From a virus, in the IMG/VR virus record IMGVR_UViG_3300049846_000719, positions 1 to 21,627 of that record: a stretch of DNA of 21,627 nucleotides; one strand, given 5' to 3'. The position numbers were made by a program, and so were the translations under genes. How positions within the stretch are numbered: the first letter of the stretch is position 1; every line of letters starts with the position of its first letter. Below the pieces are notes generated by a model that saw only the letters and a list, made by a program, of their open reading frames with translations, was not told the origin of the DNA and made no database searches. This document shows, one piece after another, positions 15,183 to 21,627 of the stretch.

Positions 15183-16307
15183 ATGTCTCGTGGAGATTTA
15201 CAAGAAATGGAAGTAGGCACAAAGCAATCCAAAACCGCTGTAAATGCTAACGCAAAGGCGGCAGAAGCGATGCCTCACATGGCAGATCCAGGAACGCAAC
15301 TGGGTAATGTCGAAGATCTGGGTGGTCCTACCCCAGAAAACTATAGATCAGATGACGATTCAGCAAAGCTGAAAACTCCTGGAGCAACTCTTAAGCAAGT
15401 AAGAGATGTTGTAAATAAGGGAGCAAAAGGTGCTGATCCTATGAAGGGTCTTCATAAAGAGGATGCAGATTATGATGAAGATGAAGAACTCTTAGAAGCC
15501 AAGCACGAGGAAGAGGAGGAAGAAGAAGAGGAAGAGGAGGAAGAAGAAGAGGGTGGTAAGAAGAAAAAGAAAATGGAAGAGCAAGTTGACATCGAAGAAG
15601 ATGTTAATGCTCTGCTTGGTGGTGAAGAACTCTCCGAAGAGTTTAAAGAAAAAGCCAAGACCATTTTCGAGGCTGCTCTTAAGTCAAAGGTAACTGAGAT
15701 TAAGGAAGCACTCGAAGTCCAATACGAGGAAAAACTCGTAGAGGAAGTAGAAGTAATTAAAGAAGCACTCAAGGAAAGAGTTGACTCTTATCTTGAGTAC
15801 GTTGCCGACGAATGGTTCACCGAAAATGAACTGGTAGTTGAGCAAGGACTGAAATCCGAAATGACTGAGAGTTTCCTCTCAGGCATGAAGGAACTTTTTG
15901 AAGCACATTATGTATCAATCCCTGAAGATAAATATGATGTTCTTGAGAGCATGGTAGAAAAACTTGATGACATGGAGACAAAACTCAACGAGCAAATTGA
16001 GAAAAATATCCTCCTCAACAATCGTCTTGCAGAGTCGGTTGCTGATGGGATCTTTGATGAGATTTCCGAGGGTCTCGCAACCACTCAGAAAGAGAAGCTC
16101 GCTTCACTTGCCGAAAGTGTTGAGTTTGAAAGTGAAGAAGAATATCGTGAGAAACTGGAGATGCTGAAGGAATCATATTTCCCAGCAAACAAAACTCCAA
16201 AAGCACATACTGAAACTCTTTCTGAAGGTGTAGACCATTCAACCGAATCCGTTTCGGGTCCGATGGCTGCATATCTGAGAACTCTTCAGGCTGTTGCTAA
16301 GAACTGA
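15183..16307 (+). CDS. gp22: Prohead scaffold core protein gp22
   Basis: Main internal scaffold around which the gp23 shell assembles; it is later digested by gp21. The 374-residue product (T4: 269) is very acidic and largely helical or coiled coil after residue 130. It has a polar, disordered N-terminus, then a run of 15 consecutive glutamates (residues 109-123) followed by a lysine patch. Assignment rests on its place between gp21 and gp23, the composition, and segments such as EEYREKLEMLKESYFP near the C-terminus, as in T4-type scaffolds. Leu/Ile-x-Glu sequences suitable for gp21 cleavage are frequent. The poly-glutamate tract is a perfect 21-bp tandem repeat, listed separately. Confidence 0.9.
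   Translation: MSRGDLQEMEVGTKQSKTAVNANAKAAEAMPHMADPGTQLGNVEDLGGPTPENYRSDDDSAKLKTPGATLKQVRDVVNKGAKGADPMKGLHKEDADYDEDEELLEAKHEEEEEEEEEEEEEEEGGKKKKKMEEQVDIEEDVNALLGGEELSEEFKEKAKTIFEAALKSKVTEIKEALEVQYEEKLVEEVEVIKEALKERVDSYLEYVADEWFTENELVVEQGLKSEMTESFLSGMKELFEAHYVSIPEDKYDVLESMVEKLDDMETKLNEQIEKNILLNNRLAESVADGIFDEISEGLATTQKEKLASLAESVEFESEEEYREKLEMLKESYFPANKTPKAHTETLSEGVDHSTESVSGPMAAYLRTLQAVAKN
15507..15551 (+). repeat. Perfect 21-bp tandem duplication in gp22
   Basis: Two identical 21-base units (15507-15527 and 15528-15548) plus one further GAG encode 15 glutamates. The order of GAG and GAA codons is the same in both units, which points to recent slippage and not to selection on the protein alone. 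Confidence 0.9.
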
Positions 16308-16354
16308 ATTTAAGATTAAATCAAACGTAAACATTCACAATAGGTAAAACGCAA

Positions 16355-17788
16355 ATGTTCCATTCCGAGCATCTGCAGGAAAAGTGGGCACCACTCCTCA
16401 ACTATGAGGGTCTTGATCCAATCAAAGATTCCCATCGTAGAGCGGTAACCGCCGTCCTGCTCGAAAACCAAGAAAAATTCTTAAGAGAAGAAGCTGCTTT
16501 TGGCAGTGGATTCAACCTGATGGAATCACCAACCAACTCAGCTAATGCTGCTGGTGGTTCAGGTGGTTTCGGTGCTGGTTCAGCAGCTGCTGGTCCTACC
16601 GCAGGTTTCGACCCCGTTCTGATCTCACTGATCAGACGTTCTATGCCAAATCTGGTCGCATATGACCTGGCTGGCGTTCAACCCATGAGTGGTCCTACTG
16701 GACTCATCTTTGCGATGCGTTCCCGCTACAACAACCAGAGCGGAAATGAAGCATTCTTCAACGAAGTAGATACTTCATTCTCTGGTCAGGACGACGGACT
16801 CGATGAAACTGCAGGATTCTCTGATGCTGCTGTTGGTCTGGGTACTACTACTCAGTCAGGAACCAACCCTTCAATCCTGAACCCAGTTGGAACCGCAACC
16901 TCGACCGCATATAATGTTGGTCAGGGCATGGTAACTGGTGATGCTGAGAACCTCGGCGGTGCTGCTGGTGATCAGTTCAACCAGATGGCATTCTCGATCG
17001 AGAAAGTCACCGTAACTGCAAAGTCCAGAGCACTGAAGGCTGAGTACTCACTCGAACTGGCACAAGACCTGAAGGCAATTCATGGTCTGAATGCTGAGGC
17101 TGAACTCGCAAACATTCTCTCAACCGAGATTCTTGCTGAGATCAACCGTGAAGTTATCAGAACCATCTACAAGATTGCTGAACAGGGTGCTGTAGAAAAT
17201 ACCGCAACTGCTGGTGTATTCGACCTCGATATCGACTCCAACGGTCGTTGGTCAGTTGAGAAGTTCAAGGGTCTTCTGTTCCAAATCGAAAGAGATGCTA
17301 ACAGAATTGCTCAGAGAACTCGTCGTGGAAAGGGTAACATCATCATGTGCTCTGCTGACGTTGCTTCAGCACTGACCATGGCTGGTGTTCTCGATTACAC
17401 CCCTGCTCTGAATGCTAACCTGAACGTTGATGATACTGGCAACACTTTTGCTGGTACTATCCAAGGTAAGTACAGAGTATACATCGACCCATATTCGGCA
17501 AACCTTGCTGCCGATAACGGTGGTCTCGCACAAGGATCCAACCAGTACTACGTTGTTGGTTATAAAGGTTCTAGTGCATATGATGCTGGTCTGTTCTATT
17601 GCCCATACGTTCCTCTCCAGATGGTACGTGCCGTTGGTGAGAACACCTTCCAGCCTAAGATCGGCTTTAAGACCCGTTATGGTATCGTTGCAAACCCATT
17701 TGCAGAAGGTACTACCCAGGGTCTCGGTCGTCTGCGTGTCAACAGCAACCGTTACTACAGAAGAGTTGCTGTTAAGAACCTCATGTGA
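16355..17788 (+). CDS. gp23: Major capsid protein gp23
   Basis: Forms the hexamers of the icosahedral head with an HK97-like fold. The 477-residue product (T4: 521) shows typical family sequence: LISLIRRSMPNLVAYDLAGV (about 90-109), MSGPTGLIFAMRSRY, the LKAEYSLELAQDLKAIHGL helix, IYKIAEQGA, and a C-terminal RVNSNRYYRRVAVKNLM. The N-terminal 57 residues are probably a propeptide removed by gp21, because LME followed by SPTN (after E57) fits the Leu/Ile-x-Glu cleavage rule and a Gly/Ala-rich linker follows. Its base use is more GC-rich than its neighbours, as expected for a highly expressed gene. The upstream AGGT is a weak ribosome binding site, and no clear late promoter precedes it. Confidence 0.97.
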   Translation: MFHSEHLQEKWAPLLNYEGLDPIKDSHRRAVTAVLLENQEKFLREEAAFGSGFNLMESPTNSANAAGGSGGFGAGSAAAGPTAGFDPVLISLIRRSMPNLVAYDLAGVQPMSGPTGLIFAMRSRYNNQSGNEAFFNEVDTSFSGQDDGLDETAGFSDAAVGLGTTTQSGTNPSILNPVGTATSTAYNVGQGMVTGDAENLGGAAGDQFNQMAFSIEKVTVTAKSRALKAEYSLELAQDLKAIHGLNAEAELANILSTEILAEINREVIRTIYKIAEQGAVENTATAGVFDLDIDSNGRWSVEKFKGLLFQIERDANRIAQRTRRGKGNIIMCSADVASALTMAGVLDYTPALNANLNVDDTGNTFAGTIQGKYRVYIDPYSANLAADNGGLAQGSNQYYVVGYKGSSAYDAGLFYCPYVPLQMVRAVGENTFQPKIGFKTRYGIVANPFAEGTTQGLGRLRVNSNRYYRRVAVKNLM

Positions 17789-17808
17789 TCTAATTCACAA
17801 AGGTTCTC

Positions 17809-17834
17809 AGGGGTCCGAAAGGACCCCTTTTTTT
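17809..17834 (+). terminator. Intrinsic terminator after gp23
   Basis: AGGGGTCC (17809-17816) pairs perfectly with GGACCCCT (17821-17828) over a GAAA tetraloop of the GNRA type, followed by seven T residues (17828-17834). It lies 20 bases after the gp23 stop and ends the highly transcribed head gene block. Confidence 0.95.
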
Positions 17835-17836
17835 AT

Positions 17837-17843
17837 CTAAATA
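17837..17843 (+). promoter_or_regulatory. Late promoter variant before the gp3-like gene
   Basis: CTAAATA, a form of the late element reported for cyanophages, starts two bases after the terminator T-tract and nine bases before the ATG at 17853. It could restart transcription for the gp3-uvsY-uvsW operon. Confidence 0.45.
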
Positions 17844-17852
17844 ATTCAAAAA

Positions 17853-18416
17853 ATGGCAGTCACAAACGCATATAAGAATCAGATACAGAATAGAAACTTT
17901 CTATCTCCTGTAGGATTTAAGTTTACATTAAACAGAGCACCAAAAGTAGCATTCTTTGGAAACTCAGCAAATATTCCGGGAATGACTTTGGGAGTGGCAG
18001 TTCAATCAACGTATCTCAAGGATATTGATATTCCTGGAGATAAGGTTCAGTTTAATGACCTAACTCTTAGATTTCTTGTTGATGAGAATCTTGAAAACTA
18101 CATGGAAATTCAAAACTGGATTCGTGGTATTGGATATCCAGAAAGTTTGGATGAGATTTATGCATGGCAAAGATCAAATCCAAATATGAATTTACAAGAA
18201 AAGTCGCAGATGAATTTATATTCCGATGCTACTCTTTCAATTCTTACCAGTTCAAATAACTCAAACTTCAAAGTTAAATTCTTAGATGTATTTCCATATT
18301 CTTTGACAGATCTTCAGTTTGATGCTACTGATAGTGACATCGATTATTTGACTGCAGAGGTTACTTTCAAGTATACTATCTACAATATAGTTGATAATGC
18401 GGATAATCCATTATGA
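17853..18416 (+). CDS. gp3: Tail completion protein gp3-like (tail-tube fold)
   Basis: A 187-residue protein with the pattern of tail-tube-type proteins: NFLSPVGFKFTLNRAPKVAF (residues 15-34), ANIPGMTLGVAVQSTYLKDI, the hallmark LRFLVDENLENYMEIQNWIRG (71-91), and a C-terminal beta segment AEVTFKYTIYNI. In cyanophages the gene between gp23 and uvsY is usually called gp3, which in T4 (176 residues) ends the tail tube and helps hold the sheath. The fold resembles gp19 as much as gp3, so the identity as gp3 comes mainly from gene order; a baseplate tube initiator is an alternative. It overlaps uvsY by four bases (ATGA). Confidence 0.7.
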   Translation: MAVTNAYKNQIQNRNFLSPVGFKFTLNRAPKVAFFGNSANIPGMTLGVAVQSTYLKDIDIPGDKVQFNDLTLRFLVDENLENYMEIQNWIRGIGYPESLDEIYAWQRSNPNMNLQEKSQMNLYSDATLSILTSSNNSNFKVKFLDVFPYSLTDLQFDATDSDIDYLTAEVTFKYTIYNIVDNADNPL

Positions 18417-18850
18417 ATTTTGACTTGGATATGATCCAAAAAATGTGGGAGGAAGATTCAAAGATTGATCCCGATAACTTGCATACAGAATCTTTAAATA
18501 TTCCAGTTCTACATTCAAAGTATTTTGATTTGTACAATAACATCGTTCTTCTCAAAAAGAAAGCAGAACAACAAAGAAAAAATATCAGACACGATCGTTA
18601 TGAGTATTATACTGGAAAAGCAGATCCCGATGTTTATGTGGAGAATCCATTTCCCAAAAAGATTCGTGACAAGGAAACTCTTCAGAAATACCTTGATGCT
18701 GATGAAAAGTTGTCTCAAGTCTGCCTCAAAATTGACTACTATGAAACTATGCTAAATTATATTGAGAGCATTCTCAAGATGATTCAGAACAGAACTTATC
18801 AAATAAAGAATGCGATTGAAGTAATTAAGTTCCAGGCAGGATATGGTTGA
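18413..18850 (+). CDS. uvsY: Recombination mediator UvsY
   Basis: Loads the UvsX recombinase onto single-stranded DNA covered by gp32. The 145-residue product (T4: 137) keeps the family pattern: LHSKYFDLYNNIVLLKKKAE (33-52), DRYEYYTGKADPD (61-73), the LDADEKLSQVCLKIDYYETML segment (93-113) and a C-terminal IKNAIEVIKFQAG, matching T4 IKHIQDMRAFEAG. It is mostly helical with a basic centre. It overlaps the gp3-like gene by four bases and uvsW by eight, so all three are translated from one message. Confidence 0.93.
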   Translation: MNFDLDMIQKMWEEDSKIDPDNLHTESLNIPVLHSKYFDLYNNIVLLKKKAEQQRKNIRHDRYEYYTGKADPDVYVENPFPKKIRDKETLQKYLDADEKLSQVCLKIDYYETMLNYIESILKMIQNRTYQIKNAIEVIKFQAGYG

Positions 18851-20318
18851 TAATGCAGATTTGGTGATTTCTAAGTCAAATGAAGTTTTTTTAAGAATAC
18901 AAACACAACCTCATATTGAATATGAACTTAGAGATCACTTTAAGTTTGAGGTTCCTAATGCAAAGTTTATGCCTCAGTATCGTGGGAGAAACTGGAACGG
19001 AGAGATACATTTATTCGATATGAGATCTAAACAGATCTATGTCGGATTGCTGGATAAAATTGTATCTTTCTGTAGTCAATATGGATATAAGTATAGATTC
19101 GAATCCAATAAGTTTTATGGATTACCCTTCGAAGTAAATGAAGAGATATCTTACGAAGGCGTAAAAGATTACATGAAATCTATTTGTGCTCATTCTCCAC
19201 GGGAGTATCAAATAGAGGGAGTATACGATGCTCTACGACATAACCGAAAATTATTGATATCACCCACTGCCTCAGGAAAATCCTTGATGATTTATTCCCT
19301 CGTAAGGTATTATGTAGATAAAGGACAAAAAATTCTTTTAATTGTTCCGACGACATCTTTGGTAGAGCAGATGTACAAGGATTTCCAAGACTACGGTTGG
19401 AATGCTGATTCATATTGCCACAAGATTTATTCTGGTAGGGAGAAGACGAACGAACATGCAGTTACGATTACAACCTGGCAATCTGTTTATAAGTTAGATC
19501 GTTCTTTCTTTGAGGATTATGGTGTTATTATAGGTGATGAAGCTCATTTGTTCAAGAGCAAATCACTGATAGCAATTATGTCCAAGTTGCATCATGCTAA
19601 GTATCGTTTTGGATTTACTGGAACACTTGACGGCACACAGACTCACAAATGGGTTCTGGAAGGATTATTTGGTCCATCATACAAAGTGACTAAAACATCC
19701 GAGTTAATGGAGCAGGGACACCTCTCTCAGTTGGATATTAGATGTCTTGTTCTCAAGCATCCACCACAAAAGTTCGAAACTTATGAGGATGAGATTCAAT
19801 ATCTTATCTCTCATGAGCAAAGAAATAAATTCATCACTAATCTATCTTTAGATCTTAAAGGGAATACTCTTGTTCTGTTTTCACGAGTAGAAGCACATGG
19901 AGCAGTTCTTTATGAGATGATAAATAAATTTAATCGGGATGATCGTAAAGTATTTTTCGTTCATGGTGGTGTTGATGCTGAAGAACGAGAACTTGTGAGA
20001 GAGATTACTGAAAGAGAAAATAATGCAGTTATCGTTGCTTCTTATGGCACTTTTAGTACTGGCATCAATATTAAAAATCTCCATAATGTAATTTTTGCAT
20101 CTCCGAGCAAATCCAGAATCAGAAATCTTCAGTCAATCGGAAGAGTACTTAGAAAAGGAAAAAACAAAACAAAAGCAGCTCTTTACGATATTGCTGATGA
20201 TTGTACATTCAAATCAAGAAAAAACTATACACTTAATCATTTCATAGAAAGAGTTAAAATCTATAATGAAGAACAGTTCAATTATGAGATAATCACTATT
20301 CAATTAAAGAACAAATGA
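18843..20318 (+). CDS. uvsW: Recombination and repair helicase UvsW
   Basis: A superfamily 2 helicase that unwinds branched DNA and R-loops, and in T4 switches replication from origin-dependent to recombination-dependent initiation. The 491-residue product (T4: 503) has an N-terminal substrate-binding domain (1-115), then helicase motifs: PREYQ (119-123), Walker A PTASGKS (141-147), Walker B GDEAH (231-235), FTGTLDG (258-264), GTFSTGINIKNLHNV (402-416) and the arginine-finger motif QSIGRVLRKG (430-439). All catalytic residues are present. It is embedded in an operon of overlapping genes and overlaps the next gene by four bases. Confidence 0.96.
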   Translation: MVDNADLVISKSNEVFLRIQTQPHIEYELRDHFKFEVPNAKFMPQYRGRNWNGEIHLFDMRSKQIYVGLLDKIVSFCSQYGYKYRFESNKFYGLPFEVNEEISYEGVKDYMKSICAHSPREYQIEGVYDALRHNRKLLISPTASGKSLMIYSLVRYYVDKGQKILLIVPTTSLVEQMYKDFQDYGWNADSYCHKIYSGREKTNEHAVTITTWQSVYKLDRSFFEDYGVIIGDEAHLFKSKSLIAIMSKLHHAKYRFGFTGTLDGTQTHKWVLEGLFGPSYKVTKTSELMEQGHLSQLDIRCLVLKHPPQKFETYEDEIQYLISHEQRNKFITNLSLDLKGNTLVLFSRVEAHGAVLYEMINKFNRDDRKVFFVHGGVDAEERELVREITERENNAVIVASYGTFSTGINIKNLHNVIFASPSKSRIRNLQSIGRVLRKGKNKTKAALYDIADDCTFKSRKNYTLNHFIERVKIYNEEQFNYEIITIQLKNK

Positions 20319-20707
20319 TAGAAGATGATTTTTACTGCACACTCAAGTTAAAAACAGGAGAGGAAATCTTCGCAAAGGTAGCTGCTACTGAAGAAGAAGA
20401 TAGAACTCTCTTGTTAGTATCCAATCCTATTATCGTTGCTGAGATAAAAGGAAGAACTGGTGTGATGGGATACAAGATAGAACCTTGGTTAAAAACAACT
20501 ACAGAAGATATGTTCATCATTAACCTTGATGATGTTCTTACGATGACCGAATCTTCTGATATTGAAATGATTTCTATGTACCAGACTTATTGTAGAGAAT
20601 CTGATAAAACAAGAAAGAATCAGGCAAAGATCTCTCGTAAGATGGGATATCTTGCTAACGTTAATGATGCTAAAGAGATCTTAGAGAAACTCTTTAAAGA
20701 TAGCTAA
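20315..20707 (+). CDS. Sm-like small protein, unknown function
   Basis: A 130-residue protein. Residues 6-80 show alternating beta strands with the layout of an Sm-like barrel: FYCTLKLKTGEEIFAKVAA, then LLLVSNPIIVAEI, then MFIINLDDVLTMTE, where the first and last resemble the Sm1 and Sm2 motifs. The C-terminal 50 residues are basic and then helical (SDKTRKNQAKISRK, AKEILEKLFKD). The gene overlaps uvsW by four bases (ATGA) and ends the operon. Similar genes lie next to uvsW in other marine T4-like phages as far as I recall. An RNA-binding or regulatory role is inferred from the fold guess only. Confidence 0.7.
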   Translation: MIEDDFYCTLKLKTGEEIFAKVAATEEEDRTLLLVSNPIIVAEIKGRTGVMGYKIEPWLKTTTEDMFIINLDDVLTMTESSDIEMISMYQTYCRESDKTRKNQAKISRKMGYLANVNDAKEILEKLFKDS

Positions 20708-20729
20708 ATCCTGATCTTCAAACCCAACA

Positions 20730-20758
20730 AAGGTATTCTACACAGTATTTGATACCTT
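20730..20758 (+). other. Inverted repeat overlapping the gp55 promoter -35
   Basis: AAGGTAT (20730-20736) is the exact reverse complement of ATACCTT (20752-20758), with a 15-base spacer. Its right arm shares two bases with the -35 box of the gp55 promoter. No T-tract follows, so it is not a normal terminator; it may be an operator-like site or a chance repeat. Confidence 0.4.
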
Positions 20759-20785
20759 GTCAACTATTTGGATAAGTGCTATAAT
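20757..20785 (+). promoter_or_regulatory. Sigma-70 promoter with extended -10 before gp55
   Basis: The -35 TTGTCA (20757-20762) and -10 TATAAT (20780-20785) are separated by exactly 17 bases. TGC directly before the -10 gives an extended -10 (TGnTATAAT). The -10 is a perfect match and the -35 differs by one base from TTGACA. Transcription would begin near 20792, about 18 bases before the gp55 ATG. Host RNA polymerase should use it without phage factors. Confidence 0.88.
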
Positions 20786-20809
20786 TCATACATATTATGA
20801 GTTAACCTA

Positions 20810-21304
20810 ATGATAACGACAGCAGTTATGACCAAAAGAAAGAGGTCAGAGCATTACGTAAACAACAAAGAGTTTCTTGCCGCACTCATTAGATATCGTG
20901 AAGATATTGAGATTGCCAAGATCAAAGGTAATCCAAAGCCACAAATTCCCAGATATATTGGAGAATGTTTCTTAAAGATTGCTAATCATTTATCATTCAA
21001 ACCAAATTTTGTCAATTACATGTTCAAAGAGGACATGATTTCTGATGGTATTGAAAATTGTGTTCAGTATATTCACAACTTCAATCCAGAGAAATCTCAG
21101 AATCCTTTTGCTTACTTCACTCAGATTATTCACTACGCATTCCTGAGACGCATTCAGAAAGAAAAGAAGCAACTGGAGATCAAGAACAAGATTCTGGAAA
21201 GGACAGGATTTGATCAGGTCTTTGACAGTGGAAGTGTTGACGGATCAGACTACTCCGACTATAATTCTATCAAGGATGCAGTCCACTCTAAACTTCGTTA
21301 TTGA
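20810..21304 (+). CDS. gp55: Late transcription sigma factor gp55
   Basis: A divergent sigma factor that directs host RNA polymerase to late promoters of the ATAAATA type found through this window. The 164-residue product (T4: 185) shares YVNNKEFLAALI (residues 16-27) with T4 YVNNKELLQAII, and DMISDGIENCVQYIHNFNPE with NPFAYFTQIIHYAFLRRIQKEKK (75-120), the sigma region 2-like promoter-recognition part. A second ATG at 20828 (MTKRKR) is a possible start; neither has a clear ribosome binding site. The C-terminus ends KLRY and lacks an obvious match to the T4 clamp-binding end (SLDFLYE). It overlaps gp47 by one base. Confidence 0.92.
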   Translation: MITTAVMTKRKRSEHYVNNKEFLAALIRYREDIEIAKIKGNPKPQIPRYIGECFLKIANHLSFKPNFVNYMFKEDMISDGIENCVQYIHNFNPEKSQNPFAYFTQIIHYAFLRRIQKEKKQLEIKNKILERTGFDQVFDSGSVDGSDYSDYNSIKDAVHSKLRY

Positions 21305-21627
21305 TGAAAGTAGCAATTATTACAGATCAACACTTTGGAGCAAGAAAGAATTCTAAACTCTTTCATGATTATTTCCTAAAGTTCTACAACGACGTATTTT
21401 TCCCAACACTCGAAGAGCATGGGATTACTACTGTTGTGGACATGGGAGATACTTTTGATAGTCGTAAAGGAATTGATTTCTCGGCACTATCGTGGGCAAA
21501 GAATAATTACTACGATCGTCTTAATGAAATGGGTGTAAAGGTTCATACAATTGTAGGGAACCATACTGCTTACTATAAAAACACAAATCAGGTAAATGCG
21601 GTTGATCTACTTCTCCGTGAATATGAT
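21304..21627 (+). CDS. gp47: Recombination endonuclease subunit gp47, 3' partial
   Basis: The first 108 residues of the Mre11/SbcD-like nuclease that works with the ATPase gp46 to resect DNA ends for recombination and to degrade DNA. Visible phosphoesterase motifs are TDQHFGAR (D8, H10), DMGDTFDSRK (D49) and IVGNHTAYYKNTN (N86, H87). They align with T4 gp47 GDWHLGVK, YGDIFDVRK and IVGNHDLHYKN. The residue after GNH is Thr instead of Asp. The start shares a base with the gp55 stop (TGATG), so both probably come from the same sigma-70-driven transcript. The gene continues beyond the window. Confidence 0.93.
   Translation, partial: MKVAIITDQHFGARKNSKLFHDYFLKFYNDVFFPTLEEHGITTVVDMGDTFDSRKGIDFSALSWAKNNYYDRLNEMGVKVHTIVGNHTAYYKNTNQVNAVDLLLREYD

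Noticed and set aside
15470-15772. Reverse-strand 100-residue open frame rich in serine
   Set aside because: It is the antisense of the gp22 poly-glutamate tract, with low-complexity serine and no ribosome binding site.
15928-15936. ATAAATA inside gp22
   Set aside because: It is internal to the scaffold gene and about 420 bases before gp23; no evidence that it serves gp23.
17427-17840. 137-residue open frame over gp23
   Set aside because: It lies in a second frame of the highly conserved capsid gene and runs into the terminator stem.
19920-19926. ATAAATA inside uvsW
   Set aside because: It lies in the middle of a conserved coding region with no gene start downstream, so it is treated as a chance match in AT-rich sequence.
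20797-20805. Two-codon open frame (ATG AGT TAA) in the gp55 leader
   Set aside because: A minimal frame of this size is expected by chance in AT-rich leaders; nothing else supports regulation by it.

Overview
The window is part of the genome of a T4-like myovirus. The best fit is a marine cyanophage infecting Synechococcus or Prochlorococcus, although another marine T4-like phage is possible because no host-derived photosynthesis gene falls inside the window. The evidence is the gene order and the recognisable T4 core proteins: gp13, gp14, gp15, gp16, gp17, gp18, gp19, gp20, gp67-like, gp21, gp22, gp23, gp3-like, UvsY, UvsW, gp55 and gp47. All genes lie on the + strand and are packed tightly. 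No RNA gene, insertion sequence or CRISPR array was seen, and no non-coding stretch exceeds about 100 bases.

Layout. Positions 1-3104 hold the neck and tail-completion genes gp13 (5' end outside the window), gp14 and gp15; the last two carry extra beta-rich domains compared with T4. Positions 3101-7070 form the packaging block: small terminase gp16, a large multi-module basic protein not found in T4, large terminase gp17, and a small four-cysteine protein coupled to gp17. Positions 7150-11940 hold tail sheath gp18, tail tube gp19, portal gp20 and an acidic gp67-like core protein. Positions 11944-14482 hold three putative virion proteins in the place where T4 has gp68. Positions 14484-17788 hold prohead protease gp21, scaffold gp22 and major capsid gp23, closed by a strong intrinsic terminator. 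Positions 17853-20707 form an overlapping operon: gp3-like tail protein, recombination mediator UvsY, helicase UvsW and an Sm-like small protein. Positions 20810-21627 hold the late sigma factor gp55, behind a host-type sigma-70 promoter, and the start of the gp47 recombination nuclease.

Regulation. Copies of the T4-like late promoter element (ATAAATA, or near variants) precede gp15, the modular protein, gp18, gp19, gp20, gp67-like, the 183-residue protein, gp22 and the gp3-like gene. Several overlap the stop codon of the upstream gene. gp55, which would recognise these promoters, is driven by a near-consensus sigma-70 promoter with an extended -10. This gives the expected logic: host polymerase makes gp55, which then switches on the virion genes.

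The most unusual points are two tandem hairpins with a T-tract inside the start of the portal gene, the modular protein between the terminase subunits, a perfect 21-bp tandem duplication in the scaffold gene, the Sm-like protein next to UvsW, and the absence of a clear late promoter before the major capsid gene.
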